A stretch of DNA of 64,000 nt from Pseudomonadota bacterium (lineage in GTDB: Bacteria; Desulfobacterota; Desulfovibrionia; Desulfovibrionales; Desulfovibrionaceae): contig JAHJLB010000014.1 of the NCBI GenBank assembly GCA_018822105.1, positions 235,077 to 299,076 of the forward strand, given 5' to 3'. The translations under genes and the position numbers were made by a program. A model generated the notes under the pieces. It saw only the letters and a list, made by a program, of their open reading frames with translations, did no database searches and was not told the origin of the DNA. This document shows, in pieces, positions 15,919 to 24,532 of this stretch. Within the stretch, counting starts at the first letter, position 1. The number at the start of each line of letters is the position of its first letter.

Positions 15919-17658
15919 TTATCCTTGCGCCTTTGCGCGCAGCTCCTCCAGATGCTTGCGGGCGTACTCCAGGCCGGAATCCAGGCGCAGGGCCGCCTCC
16001 AGGCACTCCAGTGCGTGCCCGGCCTCGCCCAGGAACTTGTGGCACAGGCCCAGATTGGCCAAATCCGGCGCCGAGCCGGCATCCAGGGCCAGCACGGCGT
16101 GGAAGTCCGCCTTGGCCAGTTCGTAGTCGCTGGCCTTGAACCGGGCCACCCCGCGCAGGTTGAAGTACTCCTTGACGTCGGCGTCCAGATCAATGGCCCG
16201 GTCCAGGTGCGGCACGCAGTCCTCCCAGCGGGAGTCCTGGGTAAGGGCGTAGGCCTGGTAAAAGGCGCACAGGGCGCGCTCGCCCAGGCCGGGCTGCAGG
16301 GGCTCGGCCTGGGCGAAGCGCTCCGCGGCCAAAGCCAGGTCGCCCTGGCGCAGGGCCAGCATGGCCTGGAAGAACGGCAGGTAGTACGCCCCTGGCGCGA
16401 CCTCGGCCAGCACGGCCAGGCCCTGCTCCGCCTCGTCCACGTCGGTTTCCTCGGCCAGCTTGCGGCCCACGAAGAGGCCCAGGCTGCGATGCACGGTGCG
16501 CTCGCGGAAGTCGAAGCCCGGCACCAGGTTGTAGTTGGCCGGAACCTGGATGTCCGCGCGGGTGGTGTCCACGGAATACAGGGAGAAGCCCCCGGCCTGG
16601 AGGCCCTCGGCCAGCCGGGCCACCTCCACGCGGATATTCTTGTCCTCGACGTCGGGCAGGGTCTGGAGGTCCACCACCGGCCCGGCCAGCAGCCAGTCGA
16701 ACTGCCCGGGCTCCGTGAACTTGCGCAGCCCGGAGGCCTCGTACATGCGTCCGGTCTCGAAGTCTCCGGCCAGCTGGGCGATCTCGGTCACGGCGCGCAC
16801 CGCGGCCTTGACCGGGGAGGCTGCCGTGCCCGCGGTGTAGACGATCTCGCTCAAGCCGGGAAAGGTGCGCGGATCAAAGGCCAGGGCGCCCACGGTGGGC
16901 ACGGGCAGGCCCTGGGAGAAATCCTTGAGCAGGAGCAGGATGCCGTTCTTGCGGAAGGTCTCGCACAGCTCGCGCAGCACGGGGTCGGCCAGGTTCTCCT
17001 GGCTGATGGTGGGCAGCCGGGGCGAGGTGCGGTCGATGACGGCACAGACATGGCGCTCCACCAACTCGCAGCCGCCCTGGAGCACGGACTCCTCGGGCGT
17101 GTTCCCGGCGGAGGAGCCGTTGAACTCGTTCAGGGTCTTGAACCAGTCCAGCGGCAGGACCGTGGTTGCTCCGGTGGCCACGTTGAGGGCCGGACAGAAG
17201 CGCCAGCGCACGAGATCCATGACCCGCCGCGCCCCTTCCGGGGAGAGCTCGTCGCCCACGGAGGCGCAGATCTCGCGGATGTCCAGGAGTTCGGGCCCGA
17301 AGCGCTCAAGGGCCTCGGTCCAGGTGGCGCGCGTGAAATTGTCCTCATCCGCCCAGAAGCTGAAGTAGCTGAAGCGCTCCACCAGCTCCATGAGCGCCGA
17401 GGCCTCGGCCTGCTCCGGGGTCGCGCCCTTGCCCATCTGCTTGCGCGTGGGCATCACCAATCGCGCAGCCGGGCCGCAGATGCTCAGAAACACGGGGATG
17501 CCGAGGCGCCCGGTGTCCACGCGCTTTGTCTCGGCCAAAACGCCGGCGCACTTCTCCTCCAGCAGCGCCTTGACCCTGGCCACGGTGACGGCCGGGTCAA
17601 CGGCCTTGTCCTGATCCTTGGTGTAGGCCTTGAGGCAGTCCTTGAGGGCAAACATCAT
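15919..17658 (-). CDS. YcaO-family protein with C-terminal TPR repeats
   Basis: The 579-residue protein has a YcaO domain (about residues 60-390) with the family's acidic ATP/Mg signatures ALMELVERF (E91, E94), SSAGNT (182-187) and GGCELVERH (E198, E201). Its C-terminal third (about 420-579) is made of tetratricopeptide-like repeats (for example YFNLRGVARFKASDYELAKAD). YcaO enzymes use ATP to activate a backbone amide for cyclisation or thioamidation; a few act in sulfur modification of ribosomal or methanogenesis proteins. The start is probably ATG 17655, which is 6 bases after AAGGAG. It lies 160 bases upstream of dsrC on the same strand. The substrate is unknown; the TPR part could bind it. 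Confidence 0.9.
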   Translation of the reverse strand: MMFALKDCLKAYTKDQDKAVDPAVTVARVKALLEEKCAGVLAETKRVDTGRLGIPVFLSICGPAARLVMPTRKQMGKGATPEQAEASALMELVERFSYFSFWADEDNFTRATWTEALERFGPELLDIREICASVGDELSPEGARRVMDLVRWRFCPALNVATGATTVLPLDWFKTLNEFNGSSAGNTPEESVLQGGCELVERHVCAVIDRTSPRLPTISQENLADPVLRELCETFRKNGILLLLKDFSQGLPVPTVGALAFDPRTFPGLSEIVYTAGTAASPVKAAVRAVTEIAQLAGDFETGRMYEASGLRKFTEPGQFDWLLAGPVVDLQTLPDVEDKNIRVEVARLAEGLQAGGFSLYSVDTTRADIQVPANYNLVPGFDFRERTVHRSLGLFVGRKLAEETDVDEAEQGLAVLAEVAPGAYYLPFFQAMLALRQGDLALAAERFAQAEPLQPGLGERALCAFYQAYALTQDSRWEDCVPHLDRAIDLDADVKEYFNLRGVARFKASDYELAKADFHAVLALDAGSAPDLANLGLCHKFLGEAGHALECLEAALRLDSGLEYARKHLEELRAKAQG

Positions 17659-17670
17659 CGACTCCTTATG

Positions 17671-17700
17671 AAAAGAAGCCCGGAAATGACTCCGGGCTTC
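17671..17700 (-). terminator. Terminator of the Tim44-like gene
   Basis: On the minus strand GAAGCCCGGA pairs with TCCGGGCTTC around a 6-base loop and is followed by TTTT. It separates the Tim44-like gene from the YcaO gene. Confidence 0.85.
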
Positions 17701-17739
17701 CCGTGGGGATGCGCCATATGGCCAACCGTGCCTGGGCCG

Positions 17740-18723
17740 CTAGGCCTCCAGCTGCTGGATGCCTTCAAGGCGCCAGTTGACCTCCAGATTGCCGGTGGGC
17801 CTGGAGAAGTGCCAGACCTCGCGGACCTGCTTGGGCCGGTCTTCCGAGGCGGCCTCGCGCATGAGCACGTCGAACAGCACGGAGAGCACGGTGTCGCCGG
17901 GCTCCTCCTTGAACTCCAGAAGCCGGGCGTTGATGAGCAGCAGCTCCGTCTTGGACGGGCCGGGATCGGCCACGGCCTGCCGCCGGATCTCCTCCAGGAC
18001 CTCCGGGGTGGTGAACAGCGCGATGTCCGCGAGGTCGCGGCGGTCCCAGGCATGCTGCAGCCGCGCGTAGACCGACTTGGCGCCCTCCAGGAACTCCGGC
18101 ACATTGAAGCCATTGGGCACCACAGGCTCCGGCCCGGGTCCGGCCGGGGCCACGCCTGGGCCAAAGCCGCCCGCGCTGCGGGTCTCTGGCTGCGAGCGCA
18201 GGGCGTCCCAGCTCTGCTCGGCCCGGGTGCGGGCGTCTTCAGAAGCCTGCGGGGCCTGAAACCCGCCCGGCCCAACGTCGACGCTGCCGCCCTGTTCCTG
18301 CTTGCGGCGGCGCAACAGCTTCACGGCGAAGAAGATGACCAAACCAATGAGCAGGATATCCAGCAGGCCGATGCCGCCGCCGGCGCCCCAGCCGCCCATG
18401 CCGCCGCCGAAGAGCATGGAGCCCAGAAGACCGCCGGCCACCAGGCCGCCCAAGCCCCAGCCCATGCGCGAGAACATGCCCGGCTGCTGCGCGCCCAGGG
18501 GCGGCGCGGTGGCTGGCCGGGGCTGCGCCATCTGCGCGGGGCCCTGCGTCTGCCCCGGCTGGGCATAGCCGGAAGAAGGGGCCACAGGCCTGCTGAAACT
18601 GCGCGAATAGGTGGACCTGCTGCCAAAGGATCTGCCGCCGCCAAGGCGCGCGGCCTCGGCCAGGCTCAGGAGCAGAAGCACGGCCAGGGCCGCAAGGCAA
18701 ACGACAACGGATGTTCTTTTCAC
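17740..18723 (-). CDS. Tim44-like domain protein with signal peptide and glycine-rich membrane region
   Basis: The 327-residue product starts at GTG 18723 with AGAGG 7 bases upstream. It has a signal-peptide-like N-terminus (KRTSVVVCLAALAVLLLLSLAEA), a Ser/Pro/Gln-rich linker, a glycine-rich hydrophobic stretch and a transmembrane helix at about residues 118-140, then a soluble C-terminal domain (about 195-327) of the Tim44/MRPL45 type (FLEGAKSVYARLQHAWDRRD to the end). Bacterial members are of unknown function. It lies just downstream of a receiver-only protein, 14 bases away, on the same strand, and may be co-transcribed with it. Confidence 0.87.
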   Translation of the reverse strand: MKRTSVVVCLAALAVLLLLSLAEAARLGGGRSFGSRSTYSRSFSRPVAPSSGYAQPGQTQGPAQMAQPRPATAPPLGAQQPGMFSRMGWGLGGLVAGGLLGSMLFGGGMGGWGAGGGIGLLDILLIGLVIFFAVKLLRRRKQEQGGSVDVGPGGFQAPQASEDARTRAEQSWDALRSQPETRSAGGFGPGVAPAGPGPEPVVPNGFNVPEFLEGAKSVYARLQHAWDRRDLADIALFTTPEVLEEIRRQAVADPGPSKTELLLINARLLEFKEEPGDTVLSVLFDVLMREAASEDRPKQVREVWHFSRPTGNLEVNWRLEGIQQLEA

Positions 18724-18737
18724 GATCGTCCTCTTGT

Positions 18738-19133
18738 TTATACGCTGATGCCCAGGGTGCGGAGGGTCTCGAACATGTGCTCCGGAGCGATGGGCTTCGT
18801 GATGTAGGCCGTGGCGCCCAGCTTGTACGCGCCCATGACGGAACGCACGTCTCCCAGGGCGGTGACCATGACGACCTTGGCCTCGTCGGCACATTTGACG
18901 CCGCGCCGGAACTCCAGGGCTCGGATCTCCTGCAGGACCTCCTGTCCGCTCTTGACCGGCATCATGATGTCCAGGCAGAGGAGCTGAAACGGACGCCCCT
19001 CGTCCAGGGCGGCGGCAAAGGCGTCCACGGCCTGTGCGCCGTCGCTGGCCACAAGGCACTCGCCATAGCGGGCCATGAGTCCGGAAATGTACAGCGCGCT
19101 GGCAGGGTCGTCTTCCGCGATGAGTATCCGCAT
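18738..19133 (-). CDS. Single-domain response regulator
   Basis: A 131-residue receiver domain without output domain. The acidic pocket is D8-D9, the phospho-acceptor is D55 (CLDIMMP), and T91 and K113 complete the switch set. An AGAGGGGG site precedes ATG 19133. No histidine kinase is adjacent, so its partner is encoded elsewhere. The low similarity to CheY and the linkage to a Tim44-like gene argue against a chemotaxis role. Confidence 0.92.
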   Translation of the reverse strand: MRILIAEDDPASALYISGLMARYGECLVASDGAQAVDAFAAALDEGRPFQLLCLDIMMPVKSGQEVLQEIRALEFRRGVKCADEAKVVMVTALGDVRSVMGAYKLGATAYITKPIAPEHMFETLRTLGISV

Positions 19134-19301
19134 GGCATCCCCCTCTGCTTGCCCATTCTAGCCCAAGTTTCCCAAGGTGACAATGGGAGCGAGTTTGCCC
19201 TGGCTGGCGGCTTGCCAGCGGAGCGGATGAGACGTATCTCTCCTTCTCGTGCGCGGCCGGCAGCAAACGGCCCCGCAATGCTCACCCGGAGGTTCTCGAC
19301 C

Positions 19302-19613
19302 ATGTCCTTCCTGAACATCAGCACCCAGGCCGCCCTGCCCTCAAAATGGGACGGCTGGCCCTTCAATTCCGGCTTTGGCGGCGACTGGCAGACCACCCTG
19401 GCCACCTACGCCTTTTCCGCCGTCATCCTCATCGCCATCAGCGTGTTCCTGCGCGCCCTGTACGGACCGAAGGGCATCTGGCGCGACAAGGAGATGGAGC
19501 GCGAGGCCGAGGCGGCAAAGCGCAAGGAGCTCTCAAGCCTGGAGTCCAGCTACCGCTCCGGAAAGATGACGGAATTCGAATACCTGCGCAAGAAAAGGGC
19601 CATCGAGCAATGA
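19302..19613 (+). CDS. Small membrane protein, unknown
   Basis: The 103-residue product has one transmembrane helix (about residues 33-52) followed by a charged, helical cytoplasmic segment (REAEAAKRKELSSLESSYRS) and ends with a short-linker type motif (SGKMTEFEYLRKKRAIEQ) similar to SHOCT-like tails that begin with a Gly-Lys/Thr turn. That similarity is only suggestive. ATG 19302 has GGAGG 9 bases upstream; ATG 19278 is an in-frame alternative. Its TGA overlaps the start of the HD-domain gene (ATGA). Confidence 0.7.
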   Translation: MSFLNISTQAALPSKWDGWPFNSGFGGDWQTTLATYAFSAVILIAISVFLRALYGPKGIWRDKEMEREAEAAKRKELSSLESSYRSGKMTEFEYLRKKRAIEQ

Positions 19614-20398
19614 GCGAGGCCCTTGTGCTGGACGTCCACGCACGCTTCCTCGAATTCGCCACGCCGTACCTGGACGAGCCCGGCGACGGCTTCGCCTACC
19701 GCCTCAAGATCGAGCACACGCAACAGGTCATGGCCCTCGCGGCGGACATCTCCGCCGCCTCCGGGGTATCCGGGCGCGTGCGCCTGGCGGCCTGCATCGC
19801 CGCCGTGCTCCACGACGTGGGCCGCTTTCCGCAATACAAGCAGTACCGCACCTTCCGCGACGCCGAATCCGCCAACCACGCGGCCTTGAGCATCCGGCAC
19901 AGCCTGCGCGAAAACATGCTCAAGTCCGTGCCCAGGGACATCCGGCGGCTGGTGCTGGGTGCGGTCTACCTGCACAACGTGCGCACCCTGCCCGCCGGGG
20001 CCCTGGGCCCGGAGGCCCTCGCCGTGGCGCACATCCTGCGCGACAGCGACAAACTGGACATCTACAAGGTCATGATCGCCCACTTTTCCCAGGAGACGCC
20101 GGCGCACCCGGAGGTGGCCCTGCACCTGCGCCCCCACCCCACTGCGTATTCCCAGAGCGTGCTGGATGGCCTCACGCGCGGCGAAACGGGCGACTACCGC
20201 AACATCGTCTGGGTCAACGACTTCAAGATCATGGTCCTGGGCTGGTTCTACGACCTGAACTTCCGCCGCTCCTGCCAACTGCTTCAGGAACGCGGCTACC
20301 TGGACACCATTTTCGACACCCTGCCGGCAGACCCGCCCCTGCTCGACCTGCGGCAACGCATCAAGGGCCACCTTGCCCGCAGGCTCCAGGATGCGTAA
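19610..20398 (+). CDS. HD-domain phosphohydrolase-like protein
   Basis: The 262-residue protein carries the HD metal-binding pattern: H36, the H68-D69 pair in LHDVGRFPQ, and a later Asp in LRDSDKLDIY. HD proteins hydrolyse phosphoesters, often of nucleotides; the substrate here cannot be deduced. The start overlaps the previous stop by 4 bases (ATGA), implying translational coupling with the small membrane protein at 19302. Confidence 0.88.
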   Translation: MSEALVLDVHARFLEFATPYLDEPGDGFAYRLKIEHTQQVMALAADISAASGVSGRVRLAACIAAVLHDVGRFPQYKQYRTFRDAESANHAALSIRHSLRENMLKSVPRDIRRLVLGAVYLHNVRTLPAGALGPEALAVAHILRDSDKLDIYKVMIAHFSQETPAHPEVALHLRPHPTAYSQSVLDGLTRGETGDYRNIVWVNDFKIMVLGWFYDLNFRRSCQLLQERGYLDTIFDTLPADPPLLDLRQRIKGHLARRLQDA

Positions 20399-20437
20399 AG
20401 GTACATGAAGCACCCGCGCAACGGGAAAGGAGCGCTC

Positions 20438-21367
20438 ATGCCCCAGGTCAGCATGTATGACGTCGTCATCCTCGGCTGCGGACCGGCCGGCATCCAGGCC
20501 GCCATCCACGCCTCGCGCAAGAAGGCCAGCGTGCTCATGCTGGGCCGCGTGAACAAGAGCAGCCTGTTCTGGGCCCATGTGGAGAACTTCCTCGGAATGT
20601 TCAAAACCAGCGGCGAGGACATGCTGCGCACCGGGCTTTCCCAGGCCAGGAGCTTCGGCGCCGAGATCCTTGAGGAGGACGCGCTGGGCATCACGCATCA
20701 GGGGCGCTGCTTTGAGATCGTCACCGAAAGCGAGCGCACCGTCTGCGCCCGCGCCCTTGTGCTGGCCACGGGCACCACGCGCAACAAGCTGGGCGTGCCC
20801 GGCGAGAAGGAGCTGCTCGGACGCGGGGTCTCGTACTGCGTGGACTGCGACGGCGGCTTCTTCCGCGGCGAGGACGTGGTTATTGTGGGCGGACAGAGCG
20901 CCGCGGCTGGCGGGGCCCTGAACCTGCTGCACCTGGCCAAAACCGTGCACCTGGTCTGCGAGAGCCTGGACGTGTCCCCCGCCCTGCAGGCCAAGCTGCG
21001 CGAAAGCGGCGTGGTCCTGCACGAGAACGCCAAGATCAAGGCCATTCTGGGCGAAAACCAGGTGCAGGGGCTGGAGCTTGCGGACGGACTGGTGCTTCCG
21101 GTGGCCGGCGTGTTCATCGAGCAGGGGGCCAAGGGCGTGCTGGAGCTGGCCTCGACCCTGGGCCTCAGCCTGGATGAGAGCATGAAATACATCGAGACCG
21201 ACAAGGCCCAGGCCGCAAGCGTGCCCGGGGTCTTCGCCGCGGGCGACATCTGCGGGCCGCCCCTGCAGATGGCCAAGGCCGTGGGCGAGGGCTGCGTGGC
21301 CGGCACAATGGCCGCCACCTACGCCAAGAACCTCAAGCTGGCCCAGGAGGGCCCGGCCGAGGGGTAG
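20438..21367 (+). CDS. Thioredoxin-reductase-like flavoprotein with atypical pyridine-nucleotide site
   Basis: The 309-residue protein has the low-molecular-weight thioredoxin reductase layout: FAD motif GCGPAG (residues 13-18), redox-active C134-V-D-C137, and the second FAD motif AGDICGPP near the end. The middle domain reads VVIVGGQSAAAGGA (147-160) with E175 after the next strand, and lacks the HRRxxxR residues that hold the NADPH phosphate. NADH or another donor is therefore possible; that is inference. I chose ATG 20438 because AAAGGAG lies 7 bases upstream; ATG 20405 is in frame but weaker. The partner thioredoxin is not adjacent. Confidence 0.88.
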   Translation: MPQVSMYDVVILGCGPAGIQAAIHASRKKASVLMLGRVNKSSLFWAHVENFLGMFKTSGEDMLRTGLSQARSFGAEILEEDALGITHQGRCFEIVTESERTVCARALVLATGTTRNKLGVPGEKELLGRGVSYCVDCDGGFFRGEDVVIVGGQSAAAGGALNLLHLAKTVHLVCESLDVSPALQAKLRESGVVLHENAKIKAILGENQVQGLELADGLVLPVAGVFIEQGAKGVLELASTLGLSLDESMKYIETDKAQAASVPGVFAAGDICGPPLQMAKAVGEGCVAGTMAATYAKNLKLAQEGPAEG

Positions 21368-21576
21368 CCCGGCCTGCCCTTCGTTCCCTCTGGCGCTTCG
21401 CCGTTGTTCCGGCGTTTGCGCAACAGGTCTTTTGGCTTGACTATTTGACGTGGCCTCGGCTACTTGGCCTGCCGCTTCGCAATGCTGACCCTTGCCCTCC
21501 GCTCCTCGGCACATTGCGCCCGCCACGGCCCGCCTGCGCAACCGAGGAGGCCAACCTCCAGCCAGCAGAGAAACAC

Positions 21577-22077
21577 ATGCTCATGCGCCCTGAGACACCT
21601 GCCGACCACGCCGCCATCCGCGAGATCAACATCGCCGCCTTTGCCGTGCACCCCTTCAGCAGGCAGACCGAACACCTCATCGTCGAGGCCCTGCGCGCCG
21701 CCGGGGCCCTGGCCATCTCCCTGGTGGCCGAGGCCGAGGGCCGCGTGACCGGCCACATCGCCTTTTCCCAGGCCCCTGTGGACGGCCAGGACCTGGGCTG
21801 GTACCTGCTTGGGCCCGTGGCGGTGCTGCCCGAGGCGCAGGGGCGCGGCATCGGCTCGGAGCTGGTGCTGGCGGGTATTGCGGAGCTGCGCAAGCGCAAC
21901 GCCTCGGGCTGCGTCCTGGTGGGCGATCCGGCGTTCTACACCCGCCTGGGCTTCCGGCAGGCCCAGGGCCTGCGCTATCCCGGCGTGCCGCCCGAGGTGG
22001 TCCTGTGCCTGCCCTTGTCCGGCCCGGAGCCTGACGGCGTGGTCGCGCACCACCCGTCCTTCGACGTGGAGCCGTAG
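21577..22077 (+). CDS. GNAT-family N-acetyltransferase
   Basis: The 166-residue protein has the acetyl-CoA binding pyrophosphate loop in VLPEAQGRGIGSELV and the GNAT end motif GDPAFYTRLGF, resembling the YhbS group. The substrate is unknown. ATG 21577 is preferred; ATG 21583 is an in-frame alternative. The 209-base gap before it (21368-21576) holds no feature that I can support beyond poor promoter-like hexamers. A hairpin terminator follows. Confidence 0.88.
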   Translation: MLMRPETPADHAAIREINIAAFAVHPFSRQTEHLIVEALRAAGALAISLVAEAEGRVTGHIAFSQAPVDGQDLGWYLLGPVAVLPEAQGRGIGSELVLAGIAELRKRNASGCVLVGDPAFYTRLGFRQAQGLRYPGVPPEVVLCLPLSGPEPDGVVAHHPSFDVEP

Positions 22078-22175
22078 CCGCACTCTCAGCAGCACCCATC
22101 TTTCCCCTGGCTCTCGGCACGGGCCAATCTGTCGGCACGTTTCTGCCGAACCCAACCCTCCTGGCCTCCCACACG

Positions 22176-22222
22176 CCGAAAGGGCTGCTCCAGGTTCCTC
22201 CTGAAACAGCCCTTTCGGCTTT
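22176..22222 (+). terminator. Hairpin terminator after the acetyltransferase gene
   Basis: GCCGAAAGGGCTG pairs with CAGCCCTTTCGGC around a 19-base loop, followed by TTTAT. It stands 98 bases after the stop and just before a dispersed palindromic repeat. Confidence 0.65.
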
Positions 22223-22225
22223 ATG

Positions 22226-22282
22226 GGGATTTCAAAGGACCTCAGGCCCTTTGGCGGGGCCCGGGGGCGAAAGCCCCTGGGC
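22226..22282 (+). repeat. Dispersed intergenic palindrome, copy 1
   Basis: A GGGGATTTCAAAGG lead, the palindromic core CCTCAGGCCCTTTGG and a second hairpin GGGGGCGAAAGCCCC. The first 35 bases match the reverse complement of 28022-28056 with two differences. It lies between the convergent acetyltransferase and hydrogenase genes. Confidence 0.8.
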
Positions 22283-22285
22283 TCA

Positions 22286-23722
22286 CTATTTCCTGTTGAA
22301 GCGCACCAGGCTGCGCGCCCCGTCGTCCAGTCCGCGCGCGTCGATCAGGTGCGTGGAGCAGCTGATGCAGGGGTCGTAGGCGCGCACCAGCATGGACAGC
22401 TTGAGCTCCATCTCCTTCTCGGTCAGGCCGGACAGGGTGGGCGTCAGGGCCTCAAGGTCCTTCTGGATGTTGGCGTGGTTCTGGTTGGTGGGGATGACGC
22501 AGTCGGCCTGGAAGATGCGGCCGTGCTCGTCGTACTCGTAGGCGTGGAAGAGGATGCCGCGCGGCACCTCCACGGCGCCGGCGCCGCGTCCGGCGAAGAT
22601 GTCGGCCTTGGCCGGGGCCTCGTCGCGGATGCCGCGCGCCAGAAGCGCGTCTACCAGTTGCAGGGACTCCTCCACCGTGTGCACGCACTCCACCAGTTGG
22701 GCGATGGTGATGAGGAAGGGATTGGCGCAGCCCTTCTTGAGGCCCAGGGTCTTGGCGGCGGCGGCGGCCTTGGGCATGAGGTGCTCGGCGTTCAGGTTGA
22801 AGCGCGCCAGGGCGCCCACCATGTACGACTCGCCCTGGTTCTTGGTCCACTTGGCCGTGGAGGTGGGGACCAGGTATTCGCGGGTCATGTTGCGATACTG
22901 GCGGATGGGCCTGCGCTCGTCCTTGGTGGAGCCGATTTCGCCCCAGTACATGGCGTACTCCGAAGGGGACACCAGGCCCACGTATTCGGTCTCACGCTCG
23001 AACTTCGGGAAGCGGTCCATGAGGCCGGCGAAGAAGTCCACGGCAAAGTCCAGGTTGGGCAGGCTGTTTTTAAGCATGCCCCGCAGGCTGACGAGCTCAT
23101 CCTGGCTGGGGAACATGGTGAACCCGCCGGGTGTCATGCGCTGGGGGTGCGTGGTGCGGCCGCAGATGAGCCGGCTGAACTCGTTGCTCACGCGCCGGGC
23201 GGCGATGAACTTGAGCACGGCGTCCTTGTGGGTGGCGGCCAGGGGCAGGATGGAGTCCACGCCCATGAGGTCGGGGAGCACGAGGTAGGCGATGTGCAGG
23301 AGGTGGCTCTGCAGGTTCTCGGCGTGCAGGGCCAGGCGGCGCAGGATGTGCGTCTGCTCGCTGACGTTGATGTTCAGCGCGTCCTCCGTGGCCTGCAGGC
23401 TGGCCAGCTGGTGGCCGATGGCGCAGATGCCGCAGATGCGCGAGACGATGTGGTGCACGTCCTTGTAGTCGCGTCCGATGAGCATGGCCTCGAAGAATCT
23501 CGGGGCCTCGGGCACCTCCCAGCGGCAGGTGGACACCGAGCCGTCGGCCTCCACGTCGACCACGATGTTTCCGTGGCCCTCCACGCGGGTCAGGTAGTGC
23601 ACGCGGACCTTCTTGGGCCCGGCGGCGGCCTCCGGCACGGACACGGGTGCTGCAGGCGACGCCTTGGGCGCTTTGCTGGTCTTGGCGGCGGTCTTTGCGG
23701 GTGCGGTCTTGGCCATGATCAT
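22286..23722 (-). CDS. [NiFe] hydrogenase large subunit (group 3, alpha)
   Basis: The catalytic subunit of a soluble bidirectional hydrogenase. The four nickel ligands are C97 and C100 (RICGICAIGH) and C452 and C455 (DPCISCSTH), with the family's HYLTRVEGHG motif near residues 42-51. A 20-residue tail follows the last ligand motif; family large subunits are usually trimmed there by a protease, not present in this window. The N-terminus has an unusual Ala/Lys/Pro-rich extension of about 37 residues. The start is ATG 23722 or, with better ribosome-site spacing, ATG 23716. It is last in the operon beta-gamma-delta-alpha, the sulfhydrogenase (group 3b) order. Confidence 0.95.
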   Translation of the reverse strand: MIMAKTAPAKTAAKTSKAPKASPAAPVSVPEAAAGPKKVRVHYLTRVEGHGNIVVDVEADGSVSTCRWEVPEAPRFFEAMLIGRDYKDVHHIVSRICGICAIGHQLASLQATEDALNINVSEQTHILRRLALHAENLQSHLLHIAYLVLPDLMGVDSILPLAATHKDAVLKFIAARRVSNEFSRLICGRTTHPQRMTPGGFTMFPSQDELVSLRGMLKNSLPNLDFAVDFFAGLMDRFPKFERETEYVGLVSPSEYAMYWGEIGSTKDERRPIRQYRNMTREYLVPTSTAKWTKNQGESYMVGALARFNLNAEHLMPKAAAAAKTLGLKKGCANPFLITIAQLVECVHTVEESLQLVDALLARGIRDEAPAKADIFAGRGAGAVEVPRGILFHAYEYDEHGRIFQADCVIPTNQNHANIQKDLEALTPTLSGLTEKEMELKLSMLVRAYDPCISCSTHLIDARGLDDGARSLVRFNRK

Positions 23723-23768
23723 TCCCTCTATGGGCGGCCCGTTGGCCGGGCCGGTCGGCTACTTTTGG

Positions 23769-24509
23769 CTACAGGGCAGCGCCGGTGTCGCCCAGGAAGA
23801 AACGCAGCAGGTCCTGGGTGGCCTTGCGGTCCGATCCGGCGCGGTCCATGACGATGCGGGCGGCGTCGAGGTTGGCGCCGGGCACCAGGCCCCGGCAGCC
23901 CCAGCAATGAGCGCCCTGGGTCACGCAGGCGGCCTTGCAGCCGGCCCGGGTGATGATGCCCAGACACATGCGCCCCATCTCGTAGCGGCAGACATTGCCC
24001 GCCTGCTTGCACTCCACGCAGACCGGGAAGTCCGGTATCCACGGCGTGCGGCCCTGGAGCAGCTCCTTGGTCAGGCGCGCGAACTCCACGGGATCGATGG
24101 GGCATCCGGGCACCTCGGCGTCCACCTTGACCACGCTCTTGAGCGGCCGCGCGGCATACGTGGGGTACCAGCGGGCCTGGGCGCCGTAGACCTCTTCGCG
24201 GTAGACGTTCTCGGCCATGAAGTTCTTCAGGCAGTTGATGCCGCCGATGGCCGCGCAGGCGCCCAGGGCCACGAGAACCTTGGCGTTCTTGCGGATCTCC
24301 TTGAGGCGCACCTCGTCCTCGGGCCGGGTGATGGAGCCCTCCACAAAGGCCACATCGTAGTCGTCGGAATGGCCGGTGGCCACCTCGCGGAAGCTCACCA
24401 CCTCAACGTGGCCCAGGATGTCGAGCAGGCGCTCCTCCAGATTGGCGATCTGGAGCTGGTCCCCCTCGCAGCCGGCGAAGTCAAAAAAGGCGATCTTTGG
24501 TTTGGCCAT
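23769..24509 (-). CDS. [NiFe] hydrogenase small subunit (group 3, delta)
   Basis: The electron-transfer subunit that pairs with the large subunit. The 246 residues carry the proximal-cluster cysteines (FAGCEGDQ near residue 14, ALGACAAIGG, EVPGCPIDP) and further cysteines towards the C-terminus (CVECKQAGNVC, CWGCRG), enough for additional 4Fe-4S clusters. There is no twin-arginine signal, so the enzyme is cytoplasmic. GGGAGGG precedes ATG 24509. It lies 46 bases upstream of the large subunit gene. Confidence 0.93.
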   Translation of the reverse strand: MAKPKIAFFDFAGCEGDQLQIANLEERLLDILGHVEVVSFREVATGHSDDYDVAFVEGSITRPEDEVRLKEIRKNAKVLVALGACAAIGGINCLKNFMAENVYREEVYGAQARWYPTYAARPLKSVVKVDAEVPGCPIDPVEFARLTKELLQGRTPWIPDFPVCVECKQAGNVCRYEMGRMCLGIITRAGCKAACVTQGAHCWGCRGLVPGANLDAARIVMDRAGSDRKATQDLLRFFLGDTGAAL

Positions 24510-24532
24510 GATGTCCCTCCCCGCCAAGCCGC

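Noticed and set aside
15841..18807. Open frame of 988 codons on the plus strand opposite the YcaO and Tim44-like genes
   Set aside because: Antisense to two genes with recognisable domains; composition is typical of a shadow frame.
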